A DNA stretch of 64,000 nucleotides from NCBI GenBank assembly GCA_017432565.1, contig JAFRIW010000028.1:62001-126000 (forward strand), in the 5' to 3' direction. The position numbers were made by a program, and so were the translations under genes. Below are positions 1 to 6,590 of this stretch, piece after piece (position 1 is the first letter of the stretch; the number at the start of each line of letters is the position of its first letter). Below the pieces are notes generated by a model that searched no databases, had not been told where the DNA came from, and worked only from the letters and a program-made list of their open reading frames with translations. The stretch is from Lachnospiraceae bacterium (GTDB taxonomy: Bacteria; Bacillota; Clostridia; Lachnospirales; Lachnospiraceae).

Positions 1-263
1 CGGAACCGGCCATATTTTGTCGGCTTCTGCGCATCGATCAGCGAGCCGCACATCGGGTCGTTCACCGCGTCCCAGATCCGTGCGACCATCATCAGCACCG
101 TGATGCTTGCCAGCGAAATGTGCAGGATATCCGTGTAGAACATCTGCAGGAACGAGCCGATCGTGCCGAACGTGATGACGCCGGCCATGTCGCCCATCGC
201 ATAGCCAACGTAATTTCTGGTCGGCAGCTTCCCTGCCTGCTCCTTCTTGTCTGTCTGTGCCAT
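1..263 (-). CDS. GPH-family sugar:cation symporter (MFS), N-terminal fragment; candidate sulfoquinovose/SQ-glycoside importer
   Basis: The first 87 residues of an integral membrane transporter; the rest lies beyond the left edge. The start ATG is preceded by a strong GGGGGTGAG ribosome site. The translated fragment has a soluble lead, a first membrane helix with the YAMGDMAG segment, and the helix 2-3 motif WDAVNDPMCGSLID, which is diagnostic of the glycoside-pentoside-hexuronide (GPH) symporters (YicJ/MelB/YihO group). It is the last gene of the operon that begins with the transaldolase at 5234, 67 bp after the GH31 gene. In E. coli the sulfoquinovose importers YihO and YihP belong to this family, so context suggests import of a sulfosugar or its glycoside. 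Substrate is inferred, family is seen. Confidence 0.85.
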   Translation of the reverse strand, partial: MAQTDKKEQAGKLPTRNYVGYAMGDMAGVITFGTIGSFLQMFYTDILHISLASITVLMMVARIWDAVNDPMCGSLIDAQKPTKYGRF

Positions 264-330
264 TTTGCTCACCCCCTTTTAGTACATCGGTCGGCGCATG
301 GCGCCTCCCTTCTGCTATTTTATCAGATCG

Positions 331-2289
331 TTATCTGATTTTCCCGATCTTTATCAGCTCCTCAGCCTGAGGTGCGCTCTTCCGGACAAAAACCGGCGGC
401 TCCCCAATGGGTGCGGCGATCTTCACGATGCCGCCCTGATACTCTTTTCCGGTGAACAGATGCACCCACTCATCCTCCGGCAGATAAACCGTCCGTTCAT
501 TCTTTCCCTGCGTGATCACAGGCGCGGCAAGAAGATCCCGGCCCAGCAGATATTCCTCAGACTCAGCATACGCCTTTTCTTCGTCATAGTGATAGAATAG
601 CGGGCGCATGACCGGTGTTCCGGTTTCAGCCTCTTCCTCCATCAGGCTCTGCAGATACGGTCCCAGGGCCCTGTGCATCCTCGCGCAGTGTCCGAGGTGC
701 GTAAGCAGCTCCTCGTCCGCGTCGAACTGTACGCTTCTGGAGGGCTGGTTTCCCTCGTGGAAGCGCATCAGCGGCGAGAAGACGTTCATCTCCTCCCAGC
801 GCATCAGCAGCTCCTTCCCGCGCGTCATCTGCTGCATCGTGGTGTAGCCGCCCACATCCGAGTGGGAGACGCCGTACCCGCTCATGGCCAGTGACAGCGC
901 CGCCGGGATGACGGAGCCGATGCCGTCGTCGACGGACCAGTCCACATGCTGATCGCCGTTCCACATCATGGTCGACCAGCGGATGGTCTCCGTAAAACCG
1001 GCCCGTGTGAAGAAAAACACCTCGCCGAGCTTACCGCATTCCTCCACGGCTTCCCGGTTCAGCTTTGCCCAGATCGCCGGCCACCGGTTGTGGAGAAGCT
1101 CCGGATCGCTCCCGTCGTACAGCACGGCATCGGTCGGGAGATACTCGCCGAAATCCGCCATCCAGCCGGCCATGCCGATGCCGATCATGTTCTTTTTAAT
1201 CAGCTCCTTGTACCAGGCGTACGCTTCCGGATTGGTCAGATCGATCATGGCCGCAGGGAAGGTGGTGATGGTCACCAGGTAATCCTCGCCGTCTCTGTTT
1301 TTCACACAGAAGCCGCGCTGTGCCGCTTCCCGGTAAATTTCTTTTTCAATCGCCAGGAACGGGTTGATATAGCCAAGAAACCGGACGCCCCGCTTCTTCC
1401 ACTTCGCGATCTGCTTCTTCAGATCCGGATACAGCTCGTTGTCGGCACACCAGTTCCACATGACCTGGTAGCCGAAGCCGGTTCTGCGGCATCCGCACCA
1501 GTCCTGGCTCCAGACGCCGGCCACCGGAATCCCGAACTGCTCACATTTTGCCAGCTTTTCATTGATGACTTCCGGGCCCTGCTGGATACCCAGAATCACG
1601 CCGTCATAGATCCAGTCCGGCAAAAGAGGAACCCGGCCCAGACGGTCCGAGATCTTTTTCGAAAGCTCCGTGAAGGAATCCGCCGCCTCCACTGTGATCT
1701 CCGCCTCCTGACGAAGCTCCAGCGTAATCAGCCCCGGCTTCGTAAAATCGAAGCGCATGAAGGACGAGCCGTCCACGTGCAGGTACCATTTATCCGATGA
1801 GACAAAAGTCGGCTGCGCGTAGTAGGATTCGTACCGGCTGAAGGCTCTTTTCTGCCGGGGGCGCGGACCGCGCTGTTCCCAGTCAGCCAGCTTTTTTTCG
1901 ATCCGGGCCGCATTCTGATGCTCGGCGACCCAGATGCGGACCTGCTGCCCTTTTAAGTCCCACTCGGAGAAGGTCTCTCCGCAGCCATAGTAATGCTCCG
2001 CCGGATCGGTCTCGAAAGTGATGTAAAACCGGTTCCAGGAGGAATCCTCCATGTGGAAGGAAAGCCTTCCCTCCTGCGCGTCCACCGTCCCGAGCACCTT
2101 TCCGGAAGCATCCTTCAGCTTTCCGTCTACAGCCGTCAGCTGTGTCCGGCAGCGGACCCGGTCGCGGTACTGAAAGCTCCCCTTCGTCATCGGAAAAGAA
2201 GCTGTTCCTTTTGCGGCCGTCATGGTAAAGCGGCGCAGATCCGGAATTTTCGGAATCTTCGGAATGTTCGGATTGTTCGGCTCGTTCAT
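331..2289 (-). CDS. YihQ-type GH31 alpha-glycosidase (probable sulfoquinovosidase, SftG-like)
   Basis: 652 residues, close to E. coli YihQ in length. Releases the sugar from alpha-sulfoquinovosides if the assignment holds. Seen: YYGCGE near the N-terminus, PTFVSSDKWYLHVD, IYDGVILGIQ, QDW followed by GFGYQVMWNW, the nucleophile segment GWMADFGEYLPTD, the acid/base segment MMWNGDQHVDWS and HSDVGGYTT. These track YihQ almost motif for motif, much more closely than ordinary GH31 glucosidases. The start ATG at 2289 has a GGAGG site and overlaps the stop of the upstream isomerase (ATGA), so the longer open frame is not the start. The first residues are a Pro-Asn repeat. Odd: the sulfonate-binding Arg of YihQ (R301, recalled) is Gln here. 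Cytoplasmic; no signal peptide. Confidence 0.78.
   Translation of the reverse strand: MNEPNNPNIPKIPKIPDLRRFTMTAAKGTASFPMTKGSFQYRDRVRCRTQLTAVDGKLKDASGKVLGTVDAQEGRLSFHMEDSSWNRFYITFETDPAEHYYGCGETFSEWDLKGQQVRIWVAEHQNAARIEKKLADWEQRGPRPRQKRAFSRYESYYAQPTFVSSDKWYLHVDGSSFMRFDFTKPGLITLELRQEAEITVEAADSFTELSKKISDRLGRVPLLPDWIYDGVILGIQQGPEVINEKLAKCEQFGIPVAGVWSQDWCGCRRTGFGYQVMWNWCADNELYPDLKKQIAKWKKRGVRFLGYINPFLAIEKEIYREAAQRGFCVKNRDGEDYLVTITTFPAAMIDLTNPEAYAWYKELIKKNMIGIGMAGWMADFGEYLPTDAVLYDGSDPELLHNRWPAIWAKLNREAVEECGKLGEVFFFTRAGFTETIRWSTMMWNGDQHVDWSVDDGIGSVIPAALSLAMSGYGVSHSDVGGYTTMQQMTRGKELLMRWEEMNVFSPLMRFHEGNQPSRSVQFDADEELLTHLGHCARMHRALGPYLQSLMEEEAETGTPVMRPLFYHYDEEKAYAESEEYLLGRDLLAAPVITQGKNERTVYLPEDEWVHLFTGKEYQGGIVKIAAPIGEPPVFVRKSAPQAEELIKIGKIR
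2242..2280 (-). repeat. 9-bp tandem repeat in the GH31 N-terminus
   Basis: Four degenerate copies of CCGAANATT (third positions vary) encode a Pro-Asn/Lys-Ile/Asn run directly after the start codon. The repeat is in frame, so copy-number change would lengthen or shorten a non-catalytic N-terminal tail without destroying the protein. Confidence 0.7.
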
Positions 2290-3632
2290 ACACAGACCTC
2301 CGCGCCGAGCATATGCCCCAGCATCACCAGTGCGTCCGCGCAGTCTCCGTAGAGCACCGCATAATGCGGCTCCCATCCGTCACGGACAGCCCTGTCCACG
2401 ATTTGCCCCGCATTCTGCTCCGTGCGGATGACCAGGCTGGTGCCCAGATACTGGCGGGGCCGGTCGAGCACGCTTCCCTGCCTGATAAAGAACCGGAAGG
2501 TCCCGTCATTCTTTCTTCCGATGCGGAAGATGACGGCTTTCTCTGCTTCTCTGCAGCCGAACTCCGCGGTCGGTCCGATTTTGCGGTTCGGGTGGACGCC
2601 GACACAGGCGCCGGTATCCTCCCGGGCAAGGCACGTCGGCGCCATGCCGCAGTGCCAGAAGGTAATCGTGCTCTCCTTCTCGTCGACCGCCACCGGATCC
2701 CCGAAGAAGGCGGCGCTGCCGGTCATCTCCTGTCCGGCGTACATGGAAAGTGCGCCGTAGACGTCCGCCTCACAGCTGCACACGATCTTTTCCGAATTCA
2801 GGAGAGAGAGCACTGCGCACACGGGCGTGCCGAAATCCGTGAAGAAATCCGGCCAGCACCGCGATGCCAGCGCACCGATCTCATGTTCCTGTACATAGGT
2901 CCGGTAGGCCCTGTAGAGTCTGGCAAAATCAAGCACGTTCTTCTCGGGCATGGTCTCCAGGCCCTTCAGTTCCTGCCCGGCCTGCTCCAGCTCCTCCCGG
3001 ATCTCTTCCTCCGAATAGGACTGTGCGGTCCGGATCAGCTCTCTTGCTTCGACGGATACAAGCCGCACGCCGAAGGTTCCCATCAGCTCCTGATCCAGCG
3101 CGCGGCCGAAGCCGAAGCCCTCCGGGGTATGTCCGACTGCCAGAAGGCGCAGCGAGCGCATCTGCTTCAACGTCCGCGCCGCCAGGGCGGCAGAGCGGAC
3201 CGCGCGGCGGACCTGTTCCTCCTCCGGCGCGCCGAGCACATATTCAAATTCCGTATCCCGCATCGCGCGGATGGCACCGCCGGCGGAGAAAGCGCCGGTC
3301 AGCGAATTCAGCTTAAGCCTTCCGCCGTCTCCCGCGGGCTCGCGCAGCGTCCACAGCAGGATCGGCGCCCTGTCAAAAGCATGCAGGACTTCATAGGTAT
3401 AAGCCGCGTTGGCAAAAGTCAGATTCTGCAGAATGATCAGATCCGGTGTCTTGTCCGCAATAAAGCTGCGCAGTGCGTCCACCGAGAGCAGTCCGCCCTC
3501 CGGGCAGATCACCTGCTCCTCACCCAGAACTTCCCGGAGCATCGCAGCCGAGCGGGCAAACTGGTCCGAGGCCGTCTCCATGTGAAAGGTACCGACACCG
3601 ATCGGAAGATATAAAACACGGATGCCGCTCAT
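2286..3632 (-). CDS. L-fucose/L-arabinose isomerase-family ketol isomerase (candidate sulfoquinovose isomerase, SftI-like)
   Basis: 448 residues. In the transaldolase sulfoglycolysis pathway this position is filled by an isomerase converting sulfoquinovose to 6-deoxy-6-sulfofructose. Seen: an N-terminal Rossmann-like half (VLYLPIGVGTFHMETA; LIILQNLTFANAAYTYEV; LLAVGHTPEGFG) and a C-terminal half carrying the likely metal ligands in CEADVYGALSMY, FFGDP and FWHCGMAP, followed by the EGMAP-barrel-like tail ending in CADALVMLGHMLGAEV. This is the FucI/AraA-like architecture in a shortened form. Start chosen at ATG 3632, with GAGGGG seven bases upstream and an ATGA overlap with the dehydrogenase gene; the longer reading has no ribosome site. 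Substrate is inferred from the operon. Confidence 0.75.
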   Translation of the reverse strand: MSGIRVLYLPIGVGTFHMETASDQFARSAAMLREVLGEEQVICPEGGLLSVDALRSFIADKTPDLIILQNLTFANAAYTYEVLHAFDRAPILLWTLREPAGDGGRLKLNSLTGAFSAGGAIRAMRDTEFEYVLGAPEEEQVRRAVRSAALAARTLKQMRSLRLLAVGHTPEGFGFGRALDQELMGTFGVRLVSVEARELIRTAQSYSEEEIREELEQAGQELKGLETMPEKNVLDFARLYRAYRTYVQEHEIGALASRCWPDFFTDFGTPVCAVLSLLNSEKIVCSCEADVYGALSMYAGQEMTGSAAFFGDPVAVDEKESTITFWHCGMAPTCLAREDTGACVGVHPNRKIGPTAEFGCREAEKAVIFRIGRKNDGTFRFFIRQGSVLDRPRQYLGTSLVIRTEQNAGQIVDRAVRDGWEPHYAVLYGDCADALVMLGHMLGAEVCV

Positions 3633-4510
3633 GCTCTTCCCCTCACGATCTTCCAGGTCGCGCCCCAGTCCTCCGGGCCGAGGCCTTTCTCCAGCGCCTC
3701 CTGATAGACGCTGTACGCAACTTCCTCGCCCGGCATCGGCACGCCGCACTCCTTCGCGAGCCGGACAGCGATGCCGACATCTTTCGCCGCATTCTGAAGC
3801 GAGAAGGAAGTCGGATACTCATCTTGTGCAAACATGGCCGCGTGATTGTCCAGATAGGCATTCTGCGCGCCGCCGTAGGAAATGGCGCGCACATAGGTCT
3901 CGGGATCTATGCCGTTTGCACCGGCCAGCGTCAGCGTCTCGTTGACGCCATTCTGAATCTGGGAGGCCAGCGCGTTGTGGCAGATTTTCATGACCAGGCC
4001 GTTTCCGTTTGCGCCCATGCGGATCACGTTCTCTCCCATCATCTGCAGAATCGGCAGGATCGTCTCATAGAGGGACTCGTCACAGCCGACGTAAATGCCG
4101 AGCTTTCCGGCGATGGCCGCCGCTTTGGATTTCACCACCGGGGCGTCCGCGAACTGTGCGCCGGTCTGCTTTACTTTCTCCGCGATCTTTCTCGAAGCGC
4201 CGGGATCGATCGTACTCATGTCGACGCAGATTTTGCCCACACCGAGCTCCGGCAGAATTTCTTCATATACCGCCTCGGAATCCACGGTGCGCGGCACCAT
4301 GGTGATAATCAGGTCCGCGCGGCGCGCGAGCTCCTTTTTGTCCTCCACCGCTTCTGCGCCGTACTGCGAAAGTTCCTGCGCGAGGCGCTGCGCCTTTTCA
4401 TGCGTGCGGTTGCACAGCAGCACCTTTCCGTCAAATTTTGCCGCGATATTGCTGCTCATCGGCGCGCCCATAATGCCAAGGCCGATGAAGCCGATTGTTC
4501 TGATCTCCAT
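3629..4510 (-). CDS. beta-hydroxyacid dehydrogenase family NAD(P)-dependent reductase (candidate 3-sulfolactaldehyde reductase, YihU-like)
   Basis: 293 residues. Expected role: reduce sulfolactaldehyde to 2,3-dihydroxypropane-1-sulfonate, disposing of reducing equivalents under fermentation. Seen: Rossmann motif GFIGLGIMGAPMSSNIA at the N-terminus, NRTHEKA after beta-2 (Arg after Asn suggests NADPH is possible), the substrate loop DAPVVKSKAAA at 122-132, and the catalytic Lys in GLVMKICHN. Ordinary 3-hydroxyisobutyrate dehydrogenases read DAPVSGG in that loop, and E. coli YihU reads PVGRTSANA (recalled), so this loop is atypical and places Lys-Ser where YihU uses Arg-Thr for sulfonate. Start at ATG 4510 with AAGGGGGAA upstream. 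Overlaps the isomerase start by ATGA. Confidence 0.8.
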   Translation of the reverse strand: MEIRTIGFIGLGIMGAPMSSNIAAKFDGKVLLCNRTHEKAQRLAQELSQYGAEAVEDKKELARRADLIITMVPRTVDSEAVYEEILPELGVGKICVDMSTIDPGASRKIAEKVKQTGAQFADAPVVKSKAAAIAGKLGIYVGCDESLYETILPILQMMGENVIRMGANGNGLVMKICHNALASQIQNGVNETLTLAGANGIDPETYVRAISYGGAQNAYLDNHAAMFAQDEYPTSFSLQNAAKDVGIAVRLAKECGVPMPGEEVAYSVYQEALEKGLGPEDWGATWKIVRGRA

Positions 4511-4547
4511 GATTCGTTCCCCCTTACTGTGACTGCAGTTTCCGGTT

Positions 4548-5234
4548 TTACTCCTGCGCCGTGTGATCCCAGGCATCCGTAAACGTATCCATGCCCTGTC
4601 TGGTGTAGGCGTGATTGACTGCTGCCTGGAAAACCGGCAGACCTGCTGTCACGATATCGACGCCCGACACTGCGCAGTCCACGATCTGCTTCGGGGAGCG
4701 GACTGCCGCCGCGATGATCTGCGTCTTTCCGTACCAGCCGTAGTTCTTATAGATGGTCACGATGTCCTGCATATACTGTCTGCAGTCCTCGCCGTTGTCT
4801 TCCTTCCAGCCGATGAAGGGAGAGACGAACAGGCAGCCGGCGCGGCCGGCGAGAATTGCCTGTGAGGGAGAAAAGACAAGTGTGAGGTTGGTGCGGATGC
4901 CTTCCTTCTCCAGCACGCGGGCCGCTGCCGCACCGCCCGGGATGCAGGGCACTTTGATGACAAAATTCGGACTGATTGCAGCGATTTTCCGCGCCGCCTC
5001 CTCGATTTCCTCCGCGTCTGTCAGGTGCGGATTGATCTCCACGGACACCGGAAAGACGTCCTTGCCGTCCAGACCTTTCCTGCGGATCCAGTCTGCGATG
5101 TCTCCGATGGCTGTCATAAAAGGCTTGCCGCTGTTCTGGATGTGTCTGGGATTGGTCGTCACGCCGTCGATGCCGAATGTCTCCCAGGCTGTCTCAATTT
5201 CGTTCAGCTTTGCGCTGTCGAGAAAAAATTTCAT
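4548..5234 (-). CDS. FSA/TalC-type transaldolase (candidate 6-deoxy-6-sulfofructose transaldolase, SftT-like)
   Basis: 228 residues, the size of small class I transaldolases. Would cleave sulfofructose, transferring dihydroxyacetone to glyceraldehyde-3-phosphate to give fructose-6-phosphate plus sulfolactaldehyde. Seen: MKFFLDSAKL with the conserved Asp, GVTTNPRHIQNSGK, the Schiff-base lysine in NFVIKVPC, TNLTLVFSPSQAILA, SPFIGW and QIIAAAVRSPKQI. Fructose-6-phosphate aldolases usually read TNPSLI-KSG in the second motif; here TNPRHI replaces it. First gene of the operon: ATG 5234 with AAAGGGG upstream, after a terminator for the preceding gene. The co-occurring GH31, isomerase and reductase make an ordinary pentose-phosphate role less likely, but substrate is inference. 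Confidence 0.82.
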   Translation of the reverse strand: MKFFLDSAKLNEIETAWETFGIDGVTTNPRHIQNSGKPFMTAIGDIADWIRRKGLDGKDVFPVSVEINPHLTDAEEIEEAARKIAAISPNFVIKVPCIPGGAAAARVLEKEGIRTNLTLVFSPSQAILAGRAGCLFVSPFIGWKEDNGEDCRQYMQDIVTIYKNYGWYGKTQIIAAAVRSPKQIVDCAVSGVDIVTAGLPVFQAAVNHAYTRQGMDTFTDAWDHTAQE

Positions 5235-5270
5235 TGCTGTATCCCCTTTCGATTTTCAGATAATCAGATT

Positions 5271-5286
5271 TTCCGGTTCCCCGGAA
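5271..5286. promoter_or_regulatory. Palindrome upstream of the transaldolase operon (possible operator)
   Basis: Two 6-base arms TTCCGG and CCGGAA are separated by four bases, 37 bp upstream of the transaldolase start and just after the preceding terminator. A weak TTATCT-like -10 lies downstream on the minus strand with poor -35 match, which would fit an activator- or repressor-controlled promoter. No regulator gene is visible in the window. Confidence 0.35.
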
Positions 5287-5305
5287 TGTGAGCCCGCCGG
5301 GCGCA

Positions 5306-5338
5306 CAAAAAGAGCGGAACCTGTTACAGGCTCCGCTC
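5306..5338 (-). terminator. Rho-independent terminator after flavodoxin
   Basis: On the minus strand a 12-13 bp stem (GAGCGG...CCGCTC, one G-U pair) with a three-base loop is followed directly by TTTTTG. It sits 46 bp after the flavodoxin stop and separates that operon from the transaldolase operon. Confidence 0.88.
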
Positions 5339-5383
5339 CCATTGTAGTTTTACACGCCGATGAAATCAATCCGATTTTACGTT

Positions 5384-5806
5384 TCAGGCCAGTGCTCCTC
5401 CGAGGGCTCTGCAGGCCGTAAGTGCATCTTCGTCCGGTGTGTTCTGGCAGATAACCGGATCTGCCGCAAGGACAGCGCCGTCTGCAAGGCAGCGGCCTTC
5501 CCAGCCGGTCATCCAGGCGCCGTCGCCCCAGCCCCAGGATCCGAACAGGCCGATCTTCTTTCCGTTCAGTGCGCCTTCCACCTCGGTGAACATCGGGTCA
5601 AACTCGGACTCTTCCAGAACTTCTGCGCCCATGGCGGGGCAGCCGAAAGCGATCGCATCGTACGAGGCGACATCTGCCGCGGAAAACTCGGAAGGTCCGA
5701 GAACCGAAACCTCGGCGCCGCCGGCTTTTGCACCATCCGCAACTGCTTCCGCCATCATCGCGGTATTGCCTGTTCCACTCCAGTAAACAACTGCTACTTT
5801 GCTCAT
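5384..5806 (-). CDS. Flavodoxin (short-chain type)
   Basis: 140 residues; FMN-binding electron carrier of the cytoplasm, commonly used in place of ferredoxin when iron is short. Seen: N-terminal VAVVYWSGTGNTAMMAEAV, the P-loop that wraps the FMN phosphate, the 50s loop FGCPAMGAEVLEE, and the 90s loop GSWGWGDGAWM with aromatic residues expected to stack on the isoalloxazine. Length and loops match the Clostridium/Megasphaera short flavodoxins. AGGAGG lies nine bases before the ATG. Downstream partner of a DUF3793 gene 39 bp away, sharing its promoter; terminated by the hairpin at 5306-5338. Confidence 0.93.
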   Translation of the reverse strand: MSKVAVVYWSGTGNTAMMAEAVADGAKAGGAEVSVLGPSEFSAADVASYDAIAFGCPAMGAEVLEESEFDPMFTEVEGALNGKKIGLFGSWGWGDGAWMTGWEGRCLADGAVLAADPVICQNTPDEDALTACRALGGALA

Positions 5807-5845
5807 CTCAGCATCCTCCTGTGCTTTAAAACTGTGTTGTGATGT

Positions 5846-6406
5846 TCATGCCTGCGCTCCCCGGACAGTGAGATCCAGAATACTCCGTCCGCCGGACCAG
5901 CACCGCTCGTAGACATCCGTGCACTTGCGGTATTTCCGGAAGGTTTTCCTCGCCGCGGACTCATCGCCGTAGACGCGCCAGGTCCCGACGCATTTGCAGC
6001 CTTCATCCCTGTGCTCGATAAAGCCGATGACATCCTCCGGCGGATAGCCCAGAAAAAAGCCGATCTCGTGAGGAAAATCAGGACTCTGCCTCACCCTTTC
6101 CGCGAGGAAGACAACGCACTGTTCCGGATTGCCGCAGGGATAACCCAGCTTTTTCAGACAGGCCTGTGCCCGCTCATCCATCAGGTCTTTCTGCAGCTGA
6201 TCCGGCCTGTACAGATACAGGAGCGTGCGCCCCTTCCGGAACCGAAGCGGCACTGCCCTCAGGCCTTTGCTGCCAAACGCCCGGTTCATTTCCCGCATCT
6301 CCCGCATTGCCTGCGCGGAATCTTCCCACTTCAGGTTCACCAGACTCGCTGTCTTGATCCCGGCCAGTGTGGGAGAACAGTTCTCAATCAGTACTTTTTC
6401 CGGCAT
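5846..6406 (-). CDS. DUF3793 family protein
   Basis: 186 residues, cytoplasmic, no membrane segments. I recognise the DUF3793 family from its N-terminal ENCSPTLAGIKTASLVN, the central LYLYRP (followed by a Leu-Gln-rich helix), and the conserved half EIGFFLGYPPEDVIGFIEH with C-terminal YRKCTDVYERCW. The biochemical function is not known. In Clostridia this family is repeatedly found beside flavodoxins and ferrous-iron uptake genes, so a link to iron status is plausible but unproven. It is the promoter-proximal gene of a two-gene unit with flavodoxin, downstream of the operator at 6439-6469 and the promoter at 6478-6506. Confidence 0.85.
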   Translation of the reverse strand: MPEKVLIENCSPTLAGIKTASLVNLKWEDSAQAMREMREMNRAFGSKGLRAVPLRFRKGRTLLYLYRPDQLQKDLMDERAQACLKKLGYPCGNPEQCVVFLAERVRQSPDFPHEIGFFLGYPPEDVIGFIEHRDEGCKCVGTWRVYGDESAARKTFRKYRKCTDVYERCWSGGRSILDLTVRGAQA

Positions 6407-6438
6407 CTGATTCCCGTCCTTTGCGCATTTTGCATCTG

Positions 6439-6469
6439 GTTAGTTATGACTAAGTTTGTAATAACTAAC
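6439..6469. promoter_or_regulatory. Operator-like inverted repeat (GTTAGTTAT / ATAACTAAC)
   Basis: Perfect 9-base arms with a 13-base spacer begin just past the predicted transcription start of the DUF3793-flavodoxin operon. A second, overlapping TTAGT-N4-ACTAA symmetry is also present. The TTAG/CTAA ends resemble DtxR/IdeR-type metal repressor boxes, which would fit iron-controlled flavodoxin expression; the regulator identity is inference. Confidence 0.6.
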
Positions 6470-6477
6470 TGCCTGCA

Positions 6478-6506
6478 ATCATACACTGTGCGCGCGAGAC
6501 TGTCAA
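6478..6506 (-). promoter_or_regulatory. SigA promoter of the DUF3793-flavodoxin operon
   Basis: On the minus strand TTGACA (6501-6506) and TATGAT (6478-6483) are separated by exactly 17 bp, with an extended -10 TG just upstream of TATGAT. The predicted start near 6471 abuts the inverted repeat at 6439-6469. Confidence 0.88.
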
Positions 6507-6532
6507 GATGAGAATCTTCTTGCTGCGCCGCT

Positions 6533-6565
6533 GCTGATTGCCGCCCGGAGCTGATTGCCGCCCGG
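6533..6565. repeat. 16-bp direct repeat, 17-bp period
   Basis: Two identical copies of GCTGATTGCCGCCCGG are separated by a single base between the GH43 stop and the DUF3793 promoter. It looks like a small tandem duplication; no function is evident. Confidence 0.8.
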
Positions 6566-6590
6566 GAAGGCGGAAGACTGCTTTGTTGTC

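Noticed and set aside
322..339. ATCAGAT/ATCTGAT hairpin at the end of the GH31 gene as terminator
   Set aside because: AT-rich 7-bp stem overlapping the stop codon, followed by AAAAT rather than a T-run on the minus strand; the transporter gene continues the operon.
2290..2376. Longer N-terminus for the GH31 enzyme
   Set aside because: It would overlap the isomerase gene by 90 bases and has no ribosome site; the ATG at 2289 has GGAGG and an ATGA overlap.
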